Below, piece after piece: positions 6,274 through 12,060 of a DNA stretch of 12,060 nucleotides (its first letter is position 1; the number at the start of each line of letters is the position of its first letter). A model generated the notes under the pieces. It saw only the letters and a program-made list of their open reading frames with translations, made no database searches and was not told the DNA's origin. The stretch comes from Oscillospiraceae bacterium (GTDB taxonomy: Bacteria > Bacillota > Clostridia > Oscillospirales > Acutalibacteraceae): NCBI GenBank assembly GCA_019422905.1, contig JAHZCM010000002.1, positions 37,391 through 49,450 of the forward strand. The letters are read 5' to 3'. The position numbers were made by a program, and so were the translations under genes.

Positions 6274-7632
6274 ATGCGGGAGGATTTATTTTTGAAAGGC
6301 GGCACGGCAAAGCGCCTGTACGGCGTGGTGCGGGATTTGCCGATCGTCGATTACCATTGTCATTTGCAGCCGAAGGAGATTCTGGAGGATGCGGTCTTTA
6401 CGGACATCGCGCAGGTCTGGCTCGGCGGCGACCACTACAAATGGCGCCTGATGCGCGCCTGCGGCGTGCCGGAATCCCACATCACCGGCGACGCTTCTCC
6501 GCGCGAGAAATTCCGCGCCTATGCGGACTGTCTTGAAACGGCGGCCGGCAACCCGCTGTACGTCTGGTCGCACATGGAGCTTTCGATGTTTTTCGGCATC
6601 GAAGACGCGCTTTCCCTTGAAACCGCCGACGATATCTTCGACCGCGCCAACGCCTACATTCGCGCGCATGCGCTCTCACCCCGCAAGCTCATGCTGCAGA
6701 GCCGTGTGGAGCTGGTCGCCACGACCGACGACCCGGCCGATTCACTCGAATACCACCGCCTGATCGCGCAGGATAAGGACTTCCCCGTGCGCGTCGTGCC
6801 TTCGTTTCGCACCGATGCGGCGCTCAACATCCGCCGCGCCGATTATCCGGAATACATCCGCCGTCTTTCGGACACCTGCGGCTTCGCGGTCGAGTCTATC
6901 GCCGATCTGAAGCGCGCGCTTTCGGCACGGCTCGATTTCTTCTGCGAGAACGGCTGCCGCGTCAGCGATATCGGCATCGAGGATTTCCCGAAGGCGGATC
7001 CCGCGCTGAGCGCCGCCGAAGCCTTCCGAAAGGCGCTTTCCGGGGAAGCGGTTTCCGCCGCGGAATACCGCAACTTCCTGTTTGACCTCTACGTCTACCT
7101 TGCCGCCGAATACAAGCGGCACAGCGTCACGATGCAGCTGCATCTCAACGTCCGCCGCAACGCCTGCACCCGGCTTTTCGAAGCCGTCGGCCCCGACGCG
7201 GGCGGCGACTGTGTGGGCGACCCGATTCCTGAACACGACGTGGCCGCGCTGCTCGACGCGATGGACCGCGCAGACGGCCTGCCGCACACGATTCTCTACA
7301 CGCTGGAGCCTTCCATGTACATGGCGCTCGCGACGACCGCGGGCAGCTTCCGCGGCGTGGTGCCCGGCGCGGCATGGTGGTTCTGCGACCACAAGCGCGG
7401 CATGGAGGAGCAGATAAACATCATGGCGGAAACGGGGCATCTCGCACAGTTTACCGGCATGCTGACGGATAGCCGCAGCTTCCTCTCCTATGCACGCCAC
7501 GATTATTTCCGCCGCGTGCTGTGCAGCCGCATCGCCGAGGAGCTGGATAACGGCACCCTCCTCTCCGAAAAGGCCGCGATGAAGCTCCTCAACCGCCTCT
7601 GCGTGGAGAACAGCCGTGCGCTGTTTGCATAA
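6274..7632 (+). CDS. uxaC: Uronate isomerase (glucuronate/galacturonate isomerase)
   Basis: 452 residues, close to the usual length of about 465. UxaC interconverts D-glucuronate with D-fructuronate and D-galacturonate with D-tagaturonate, the entry step of hexuronate breakdown, in the cytoplasm; it belongs to the amidohydrolase-like TIM barrels. Seen: PIVDYHCHL with the HxH metal motif (His28, His30), DAALNIRRADY near 181, LHLNVRRNA at 289-297 followed by LF-AVGPD-G-D, WWFCD at 368-372, and the family-typical GMLTDSRSFLSYARHDYFRR at 395-414. Two active-site blocks differ from E. coli UxaC as I remember it (GALRNNN is NVRRNAC here, WWFND is WWFCD). AGAGAGGAG at 6254-6262 is the RBS, 11 bp before the ATG. 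First gene of a five-gene operon next to a divergent AraC-type regulator. Function is confident; preference between the two uronates cannot be told. Confidence 0.95.
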   Translation: MREDLFLKGGTAKRLYGVVRDLPIVDYHCHLQPKEILEDAVFTDIAQVWLGGDHYKWRLMRACGVPESHITGDASPREKFRAYADCLETAAGNPLYVWSHMELSMFFGIEDALSLETADDIFDRANAYIRAHALSPRKLMLQSRVELVATTDDPADSLEYHRLIAQDKDFPVRVVPSFRTDAALNIRRADYPEYIRRLSDTCGFAVESIADLKRALSARLDFFCENGCRVSDIGIEDFPKADPALSAAEAFRKALSGEAVSAAEYRNFLFDLYVYLAAEYKRHSVTMQLHLNVRRNACTRLFEAVGPDAGGDCVGDPIPEHDVAALLDAMDRADGLPHTILYTLEPSMYMALATTAGSFRGVVPGAAWWFCDHKRGMEEQINIMAETGHLAQFTGMLTDSRSFLSYARHDYFRRVLCSRIAEELDNGTLLSEKAAMKLLNRLCVENSRALFA

Positions 7633-7655
7633 GAGAAGAAAGGAATAGTCAATCC

Positions 7656-8471
7656 ATGAACATTGTAATCACCGGCGCGGGCGGCGTGCTTTGCAGCGCT
7701 TTCGCGCGCGCGCTTGCGGCAGACGACCACAAGGTCGCCCTGCTGGACTTAAACTTCGATGCTGCCGAAAAGGTCGCGGCGGAGATCCGCGCGGCAGGCG
7801 GCGAGGCGATCGCCGTAGAAGCCAACGTGCTCGACAAGGAAAGCCTTTCGGCCGCCCACGAATCCGTTCTGAACGCTTTCGGCAAATGCGAGGTGCTCAT
7901 CAACGGCGCCGGCGGCAACAACCCGAAGGGCACCACGACGAGCGAATATTTTAATAAGGCCGACCTGCTGGATGAAAACGCCCGCTCGTTCTTTGACCTG
8001 GACAAGGACGGCGTGTCGTTCGTCTTTAACCTGAACTTTCTCGGCACTCTGCTGACGACGCAGGCCTTTGCCCTCGATATGCTCGAAACAGGCGGCAGTA
8101 TCGTCAACATCTCTTCGATGAACGCCTATACGCCGCTTACTAAAATCCCGGCGTACAGCGGCGCAAAGGCCGCCGTGACGAACTTCACGCAGTGGCTTGC
8201 GGTGCACTTTGCAAACTGCGGCATCCGCGTCAACGCGATCGCGCCGGGCTTCTTTGCGACGAACCAGAACCGCACCCTGCTCTTCAATCCGGACGGAAGC
8301 CTGACGCCGCGCAGCCACAAGATCATCTCCCAGACGCCGATGGGCCGCTTCGGCGAGCCGGAGGAGCTGCTCGGCACGCTGCGCTTTTTGATCGACGACA
8401 GTGCCGCGGGCTTCATCACCGGCGTTACCATCCCCGTGGACGGCGGCTTCTCGGCTTATTCCGGCGTATAA
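7656..8471 (+). CDS. uxuB: SDR-family D-fructuronate reductase (D-mannonate oxidoreductase)
   Basis: 271-residue short-chain dehydrogenase/reductase of the type seen in Gram-positive uronate operons (like B. subtilis YjmF), unrelated to the long-chain enterobacterial UxuB. It would reduce fructuronate from UxaC to D-mannonate. Seen: Rossmann start ITGAGGVL at 5-12; Asp31 after strand 2, favouring NAD(H); NGAGGNNP at 83-90; catalytic Ser154, Tyr167 and Lys171 (SSMNAY and YSGAK); and the C-terminal VDGGFSAYSGV. The insert at about 91-120 and FNPDGSLTPRSHKII at 210-224 are typical of this subfamily. AAAGGA at 7639-7644 precedes the ATG by 11 bp, and 23 bp separate it from uxaC. The assignment rests on subfamily features plus location; another polyol or aldonate dehydrogenase is possible. 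Confidence 0.88.
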   Translation: MNIVITGAGGVLCSAFARALAADDHKVALLDLNFDAAEKVAAEIRAAGGEAIAVEANVLDKESLSAAHESVLNAFGKCEVLINGAGGNNPKGTTTSEYFNKADLLDENARSFFDLDKDGVSFVFNLNFLGTLLTTQAFALDMLETGGSIVNISSMNAYTPLTKIPAYSGAKAAVTNFTQWLAVHFANCGIRVNAIAPGFFATNQNRTLLFNPDGSLTPRSHKIISQTPMGRFGEPEELLGTLRFLIDDSAAGFITGVTIPVDGGFSAYSGV

Positions 8472-8503
8472 CTTTATTTAAAAAGGCTTCCAAAGAAAGG
8501 CCC

Positions 8504-8543
8504 TGCCGGTTTTGAAGGCCAACCGGCATTCTGCGGTGCAGAA
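8504..8543 (+). other. Two adjacent hairpins in the uxuB-downstream gap
   Basis: TGCCGGTT/AACCGGCA (8504-8511 and 8521-8528) is an 8-bp stem with a 9-nt loop. It is followed directly by TTCTGC-GGT-GCAGAA (8529-8543), a 6-bp stem with a 3-nt loop. There is no T-run right after, so a full terminator is unlikely. They sit in the largest gap of the operon (125 bp) and may be a partial stop or an RNA-processing/stability point (inference). Confidence 0.5.
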
Positions 8544-8596
8544 CGGGCAAAACACACGCCTTCCGCGCAATTTTTTGAAAAGAGGTTTTTTTATCT

Positions 8597-9361
8597 ATGA
8601 TTATCGGCGCACAGGGCTATACCATCCGCAACTTCGCACAGAACGAGGCCGATCTCCGCGTCACGGCAAAAAAGCTGCATGACATCGGCTTTAAAACGCT
8701 GCAGGTCTCCGCGTTCGGCGACATCGACCCGCATATCATCCGCGAGATCTGCGACGAAAACGGGCTCAAAATCATCATCACGCACACAAACCAGCAGTTG
8801 ATTCTTGAGAATCCCGAGAAGGTTATCGAAAACCACCGCATTTTCGGCTGCGAGCACGTCGGCATCGGCATGATGCCGCAGAAATACACCGGCTCGCTCG
8901 AGGGCATGCGCGCATTCTTAAAGGATTATGCGGCCGCCGCCGACAAATTCCACGATGCGGGCCTGAAGCTGCATTACCACAACCACGGCTTCGAATACGA
9001 GCAGTTTGAGGGCAAGTGCCTGATCGACTGGATGGCCGAGGAGACCGACCCCGAAAAGTGGGGCTTTATCCTCGACGTGTACTGGACGCAGTTCGGCGGC
9101 CGCTCCCCGGCCCGCCAGATCGAGCGCCTTGCCGGGCGCATCGACGTGATCCATTTCAAGGACATGAAGATGCACGGGCATGAGCACCGTTTTGCAGCGG
9201 TCATGGACGGCAATCTCGACTTTGACGCAATCCTCGAAGCCTGCGCGGAAACCGGCATCCACTACGCGATGATCGAGCAGGACGACTGCTATGACCGCGA
9301 TCCGTTTGACGAGCTCGCGCTCAGCGCCAAGAACCTGCTGGAAGCCGGCTGCCGTTTTTGA
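8597..9361 (+). CDS. Sugar phosphate isomerase/epimerase-like TIM-barrel protein (AP-endonuclease 2 fold), first copy
   Basis: 254 residues, a typical length for this family, cytoplasmic (no signal peptide). Seen: HYHNHGFEY at 127-134 with likely metal ligand Glu133, FILDVYWTQFGG at 157-168 with Asp160, VIHFKDMK at 184-191 with His186, and IEQDD at 226-230 with Glu227. This Glu-Asp-His-Glu set is the usual divalent-metal site. Family knowledge: relatives include IolE, IolI, sugar epimerases, the E. coli YcjR 3-keto-glycoside 4-epimerase and subunits of C-glycoside-cleaving enzymes. The substrate cannot be named. AAAAGAGG at 8578-8585 lies 11 bp before the ATG. It shares the operon with uxaC/uxuB, a second relative and a Gfo/Idh protein, which suggests action on a uronate derivative or a 3-oxidised glycoside (inference). 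Confidence 0.9.
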   Translation: MIIGAQGYTIRNFAQNEADLRVTAKKLHDIGFKTLQVSAFGDIDPHIIREICDENGLKIIITHTNQQLILENPEKVIENHRIFGCEHVGIGMMPQKYTGSLEGMRAFLKDYAAAADKFHDAGLKLHYHNHGFEYEQFEGKCLIDWMAEETDPEKWGFILDVYWTQFGGRSPARQIERLAGRIDVIHFKDMKMHGHEHRFAAVMDGNLDFDAILEACAETGIHYAMIEQDDCYDRDPFDELALSAKNLLEAGCRF

Positions 9362-9374
9362 GAGGGCCGCAGCA

Positions 9375-10226
9375 ATGAAAAAGAACTTTACGCTTTCCGC
9401 CTTTGCGGATGAGGCCAACCCGAATTTTGACGCGCAGCTCGCCGCGCTGAAGCGCAACGGCATCCCGCTGCTTGAGATCCGCGGCGTAAACGGCAAGGGC
9501 GTCCTTGACCTCACGGATGAGGAGCTGGACGATGTCTGCGAAAAGCTCCGGGCTGCCGGCATCGGCGTTTCCGCCGTCGGCTCTCCGATCGGCAAGATCG
9601 GCATCCGGGACGACTTCGCCCCGCATTTTGAAAAATTCAAGCGCGCGGTCGAGATCGCAAAGCGCCTTGGCACAACGCGCATCCGCATGTTCAGCTTCTT
9701 TATGCCGAAGGACGAGGACCCCGAAAGCTGTTTTGACGCCGTCGTGGAGCGCGTCAGCCGCATGGTGCAGTACGCCGAGGAAAACGGCGTACATTGCTGC
9801 CACGAAAATGAAAAGGGCATTTACGGCGACACGCTGGCCCGCGTGCAGAAGCTGCATGCGGCGGTACCCCGTCTGCGCTGCGTATTCGACCCGGCGAATT
9901 ACATTCAGTGCGGCGATAAACCGGCGGTGAACTTCAAAGCGCTTGCGCCGATGATCGATTATATGCATATCAAGGATGCCCTGACGGCGGACGGCTCCGT
10001 CGTCCCGGCCGGTGAAGGCGATGGCTCCGTGCCCGCTATTTTGCAGGCGCTCGGGGAAACCGGCAAGCCGTACATCCTGACGCTGGAGCCGCATCTGTTT
10101 GATTTCAACGGCCTGCAGAGCCTGCAGGATGAAGAACTGACCCACAAGCGTGTTTACCGCACCGGTGACGAGGCGTTTGACGCCGCGGCGGACGCGCTGA
10201 AAACCATATTGGATACCATCGAATAA
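9375..10226 (+). CDS. Sugar phosphate isomerase/epimerase-like TIM-barrel protein, second copy
   Basis: 283 residues. The start at 9375 (MKKNFTLSAF) is chosen because AGAGGG at 9361-9366 gives an 8-bp spacing and strand 1 of the barrel begins there; an in-frame start at 9291 would overlap the previous gene and is rejected. Likely metal ligands are Glu144 (CHENEKGIYGD), Asp172 (VFDPANYIQCG), His198 (YMHIKDA) and Glu238 (LTLEPHL). The RBS touches the previous gene's stop, so the two are tightly linked. The protein is clearly divergent from the first copy outside these motifs, so it is probably a distinct activity or a partner subunit rather than a recent duplicate. The exact reaction is unknown; candidates are an epimerase, an isomerase or a beta-eliminating enzyme acting on a keto-sugar. 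Confidence 0.9.
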   Translation: MKKNFTLSAFADEANPNFDAQLAALKRNGIPLLEIRGVNGKGVLDLTDEELDDVCEKLRAAGIGVSAVGSPIGKIGIRDDFAPHFEKFKRAVEIAKRLGTTRIRMFSFFMPKDEDPESCFDAVVERVSRMVQYAEENGVHCCHENEKGIYGDTLARVQKLHAAVPRLRCVFDPANYIQCGDKPAVNFKALAPMIDYMHIKDALTADGSVVPAGEGDGSVPAILQALGETGKPYILTLEPHLFDFNGLQSLQDEELTHKRVYRTGDEAFDAAADALKTILDTIE

Positions 10227-10246
10227 AGCGGAAAGAGGTTATTGAA

Positions 10247-11428
10247 ATGAGCGAAACGGTAAAAATCGGCATTATCGGCATCGGCAACATGGGCTCCGCC
10301 CATGCAAAGAGCATCCTCGCCGGAAACATCAACGGCATGGAGCTTGCCGCGGTCTGCGACATCGCGGAATCAAAGCGCCTTTGGGCGGCGGAAAACCTGC
10401 CCGGCGTGCCGTGCTTTGCGGACTACAGGGAAATGATCGACAGCGGCCTGTGCACGGCCATTCTGGTCGCTACACCGCACTACCTGCATTCCCCCATCGC
10501 GATCTACGGCTTTGAAAAGGGCCTGCACGTGCTCTCGGAGAAGCCCGCGGGCGTTTACACCAAGCAGGTTGAGGAAATGAACGAGGCCGCCGCAAAATCC
10601 GGCAAGGTTTTCGGCATTATGTACAACCAGCGCACAAATCCGAAGTTTCAGAAAATGCGCGAGCTTGTGCAGAGCGGCGCGCTCGGCGAGCTGAAGCGCT
10701 GCGTGTGGACCCCCACCAACCGGTCCCGTCCGCAGGCGTATTATGACAGCGGCACATGGCGCGCGACATGGGCCGGCGAGGGCGGAGGCGTGCTCATCAA
10801 CCAGTGCCCGCACAACCTCGACCTCTGGCAGTGGATTTTCGGCATGCCGAACAAGATCAGCGCCCACTGCAAATACGGCCACTGGCACAACATCGAGGTT
10901 GAAGACGAAGTGACCGCTTACGCGGAATACCCGAACGGCGCAACCGGCGTGTTCATCACGACGACCGGCGAGTGCCCCGGCACAAACCGTCTGGAGATCA
11001 CCGGCGACAAGGGCAAGCTCGTCTGGGAGGACGGCAAGCTGACCCATTGGGCGCTTGAGACGCCGGAGCGCGAATTCTGCTTCACCTGCAAGGAAGGCTT
11101 TGCCCAGCCGAAGATGACCGTGACGGAAATCGAGACGGAGAACGTTGAGCTCGGCCACAACGGGATTCTCCAGAACTTCACAAACGCCATTCTGCACGGC
11201 GAGGCGCTGCTCGCGCCGGGCTATGAGGGCATCAACGGCCTCAGCATCTCAAATGCGATCCACCTTTCCGACTGGACCGGAAAGCCGCAGGAAATCCCGG
11301 TGGACAAGGAGCTGTTCCTCTCCCTTCTGAACGAACGCCGCGCAACCTCCCATGTCAAGGAAGCTGTGGACGATGGCAAAATCGCCGACCTCTCCGGCAC
11401 CTACAACGATCGCTGGAAGGTGCGGTAA
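10247..11428 (+). CDS. Gfo/Idh/MocA-family NAD(P)-dependent oxidoreductase
   Basis: 393 residues, cytoplasmic. The N-terminal Rossmann domain shows GIGNMG at 11-16 and VATPHYLHSPIA near 74-85. SEKPAG at 97-102 carries the family's catalytic Lys99. GGGVLINQCPHNLDLW at 179-194 holds the other active-site motif, with His189; the DxGxH pattern common in the family is NQCPH here. The C-terminal domain contains FITTTGECPGTNRLEITGDKGKL. Members oxidise or reduce hydroxyls of sugars, inositols and glycosides; several work with isomerase/epimerase-like partners on C3-oxidised glycosides. GAAAGAGG at 10231-10238 precedes the ATG by 8 bp. Last gene of the uronate operon; only a weak stem (GCGGTA/TGCCGC, with no T-run) follows, so no clear terminator is seen. 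Substrate is unknown. Confidence 0.92.
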   Translation: MSETVKIGIIGIGNMGSAHAKSILAGNINGMELAAVCDIAESKRLWAAENLPGVPCFADYREMIDSGLCTAILVATPHYLHSPIAIYGFEKGLHVLSEKPAGVYTKQVEEMNEAAAKSGKVFGIMYNQRTNPKFQKMRELVQSGALGELKRCVWTPTNRSRPQAYYDSGTWRATWAGEGGGVLINQCPHNLDLWQWIFGMPNKISAHCKYGHWHNIEVEDEVTAYAEYPNGATGVFITTTGECPGTNRLEITGDKGKLVWEDGKLTHWALETPEREFCFTCKEGFAQPKMTVTEIETENVELGHNGILQNFTNAILHGEALLAPGYEGINGLSISNAIHLSDWTGKPQEIPVDKELFLSLLNERRATSHVKEAVDDGKIADLSGTYNDRWKVR

Positions 11429-11513
11429 GCAAATGCCGCGTAAAGCAAGCCGTTCCTCAACATACTGCGTTTTACAATTCGCATTTGATTTTTGCATTGC
11501 GCTAAAATTTTTC

Positions 11514-11542
11514 TTGCAAAAAGGATTGTCTCATGGTATTCT
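11514..11542 (+). promoter_or_regulatory. Sigma-70-type promoter for the downstream exported-protein gene
   Basis: -35 TTGCAA (11514-11519), 17-bp spacer, -10 TATTCT (11537-11542) preceded by TGG, an extended -10. Transcription near 11549 would give a leader of about 250 nt that contains the CGTT tract. Confidence 0.55.
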
Positions 11543-11572
11543 TAATGTGTAAAATTTTAGGCGAAAGAGAGG

Positions 11573-11681
11573 CTTGACAGATATGGCAAAAGGCGCGACA
11601 GTACCGTTCGTTCGTTCGTTCGTTCGTTCGTTCGTTCGTTCGTTCGTTCTAGTGTAGTTCTGTCTGTTTCCTTTTGTCAAG
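11573..11681. repeat. Imperfect inverted repeat enclosing the tetranucleotide tract
   Basis: Paired blocks are CTTGACA (11573-11579) with TGTCAAG (11675-11681), AAAAGG (11588-11593) with CCTTTT (11670-11675), and GACAG (11597-11601) with CTGTC (11660-11664). The first two use 11675 in common, so a real structure would contain a bulge. The tract forms the loop. Both arms carry TTGACA on opposite strands. Confidence 0.4.
11605..11649 (+). repeat. CGTT tetranucleotide tandem repeat, 11 perfect copies
   Basis: Eleven uninterrupted CGTT units (11605-11648) plus one C. It lies outside any supported coding sequence. The frame of the following gene has a TGA at 11783-11785 just before its start, so copy-number change would not shift that gene's frame. 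Such tracts gain or lose units by replication slippage; here this would alter the length of the leader. Confidence 0.97.
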
Positions 11682-11800
11682 AGGTAAAGTCTATAGAATT
11701 TACAGATGTATTCCGCTCATTTTTCCGTGGGCGGGATGCACCTTGTTTATTTTCTGCCCACAAACAGCAAATAATCAAATGTTGAGAGGGGTCAACGAAC

Positions 11801-12060
11801 ATGAAAACCAAAATAAAAAAATGGCCGGCATGCCTGTTAGCGGCTGTCTTGATGCTAACGATGATGCCCAGTACAGTATTTGCTGCGGGGATCACAGAGT
11901 ATGATGATATTTATACTATGTTTGGTCTGATATCTTATATGGATTCATCTGAACCATATTTCTACTCATCCGAGCAAGTATCTGACAGCGTTGCACATAG
12001 CTACGCCACAAGTGGTGGAGGAAGTCGCTTTGCCGATTACTATGACGAAAAAACTCAAAG
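11801..12060 (+). CDS. Exported protein of unknown function, 5' part
   Basis: An open frame of 86 codons runs off the right edge. GAGAGGGG at 11784-11791 lies 9 bp before the ATG. Residues 1-28 form a clear Sec signal peptide: MKTKIKKW start, hydrophobic core LLAAVLMLTMM, and a VFA end giving likely cleavage after Ala28. There is no lipobox Cys at the cleavage site, so a secreted or cell-wall protein is likely. The visible mature part (AGITEYDDIYTMFG..., later SYATSGGGSRF) is rich in Ser, Tyr and acidic residues and matches no domain I recognise. Codons are noticeably more AT-rich than in the upstream operons, which suggests a different history. It may be expressed from the promoter at 11514-11542 through a leader carrying the CGTT tract. 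Confidence 0.8.
   Translation, partial: MKTKIKKWPACLLAAVLMLTMMPSTVFAAGITEYDDIYTMFGLISYMDSSEPYFYSSEQVSDSVAHSYATSGGGSRFADYYDEKTQ

Larger units (their letters stand above)
11429..11800. other. AT-richer intergenic region with promoter and tetranucleotide tract
   Basis: 372 bp without a supported gene. It holds a promoter (11514-11542), a repeated TAAAATTTT (11503-11511 and 11550-11558, the second inside a perfect 10-bp palindrome at 11550-11559), a CGTT tract, and an imperfect inverted repeat around it. Short open frames crossing it lack a convincing RBS or recognisable protein. Base composition changes clearly from the GC-rich operon to the left. Confidence 0.6.

Noticed and set aside
9291..9374. 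Earlier in-frame start for the second barrel protein
   Set aside because: The extra 28 residues overlap the previous gene and do not look like barrel sequence; ATG at 9375 has its own RBS.
8597..10226. Either barrel protein as mannonate dehydratase UxuA
   Set aside because: Both are much shorter than UxuA and carry the Glu-Asp-His-Glu pattern of the isomerase/epimerase family rather than UxuA motifs.
11574..11603. TTGACA at 11574-11579 as the main promoter of the exported-protein gene
   Set aside because: The -35 is perfect but no acceptable -10 lies 16-18 bp downstream (GACAGT or ACAGTA); the TTGCAA/TGG-TATTCT pair upstream is better.
11605..11649. CRISPR-like array
   Set aside because: Units are 4 bp with no spacers; it is a simple microsatellite.
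11677..11904. Short overlapping open frames on both strands around the exported-protein start
   Set aside because: They have no family similarity; the frame starting at 11801 has a signal peptide and a strong RBS.

Overview
The window looks like a chromosomal carbon-utilisation region of a GC-rich, low-G+C-phylum (Firmicutes/Clostridia, probably gut Oscillospiraceae-like) bacterium. The reasons are strong AGGAGG-type ribosome binding sites, a Ser/Ala/Gly-rich lipoprotein linker, a CUT1 ABC transporter, an SDR-type fructuronate reductase rather than the enterobacterial type, and clustered Gfo/Idh/MocA and sugar-phosphate-isomerase-like genes. This taxonomic reading is inference; no marker gene is present.

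Layout: (1) Positions 1-4871 hold a plus-strand operon. It starts with the 3' part of an alkaline-phosphatase-superfamily phosphodiesterase, followed by an ATPase, two permeases and a lipoprotein binding protein in the order C-A-E-B, closed by a strong intrinsic terminator. The binding protein and both permeases resemble the E. coli Ugp (glycerol-3-phosphate / glycerophosphodiester) proteins. A phosphodiesterase next to such a transporter would be a functional analogue of UgpQ. The first permease seems to lack about 35-40 residues between transmembrane segments 3 and 4. (2) Positions 4872-5151 are a gene-free spacer with several small hairpins, including a plausible terminator for the regulator. 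(3) Positions 5152-5994 (minus) encode an AraC-family regulator. It is transcribed divergently from (4) a plus-strand catabolic operon at 6274-11428: uronate isomerase uxaC, SDR fructuronate reductase uxuB, two TIM-barrel sugar isomerase/epimerase-like proteins and a Gfo/Idh/MocA oxidoreductase. The divergent control region has back-to-back extended -10 promoters and two similar boxes one 33-bp period apart, a good candidate for the AraC-type operator. (5) From about 11430 the sequence becomes AT-richer. It carries a promoter, an 11-copy CGTT tetranucleotide tract inside an imperfect inverted repeat, and the start of a gene for an exported protein that runs off the window.

How the genes work together (inference): UxaC converts glucuronate to fructuronate (or galacturonate to tagaturonate), and UxuB reduces fructuronate to mannonate. 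The next steps (mannonate dehydratase UxuA, KDG kinase and aldolase) and any glucuronidase are absent from the window. The Gfo/Idh protein and two isomerase-like proteins could form an oxidise / isomerise-or-eliminate module that acts on C3-oxidised glycosides, as in the E. coli ycj cluster or bacterial C-glycoside cleavage. It could prepare uronides for UxaC. This is the most interesting biochemical hypothesis here. The most interesting DNA features are the tetranucleotide tract and the shortened permease.
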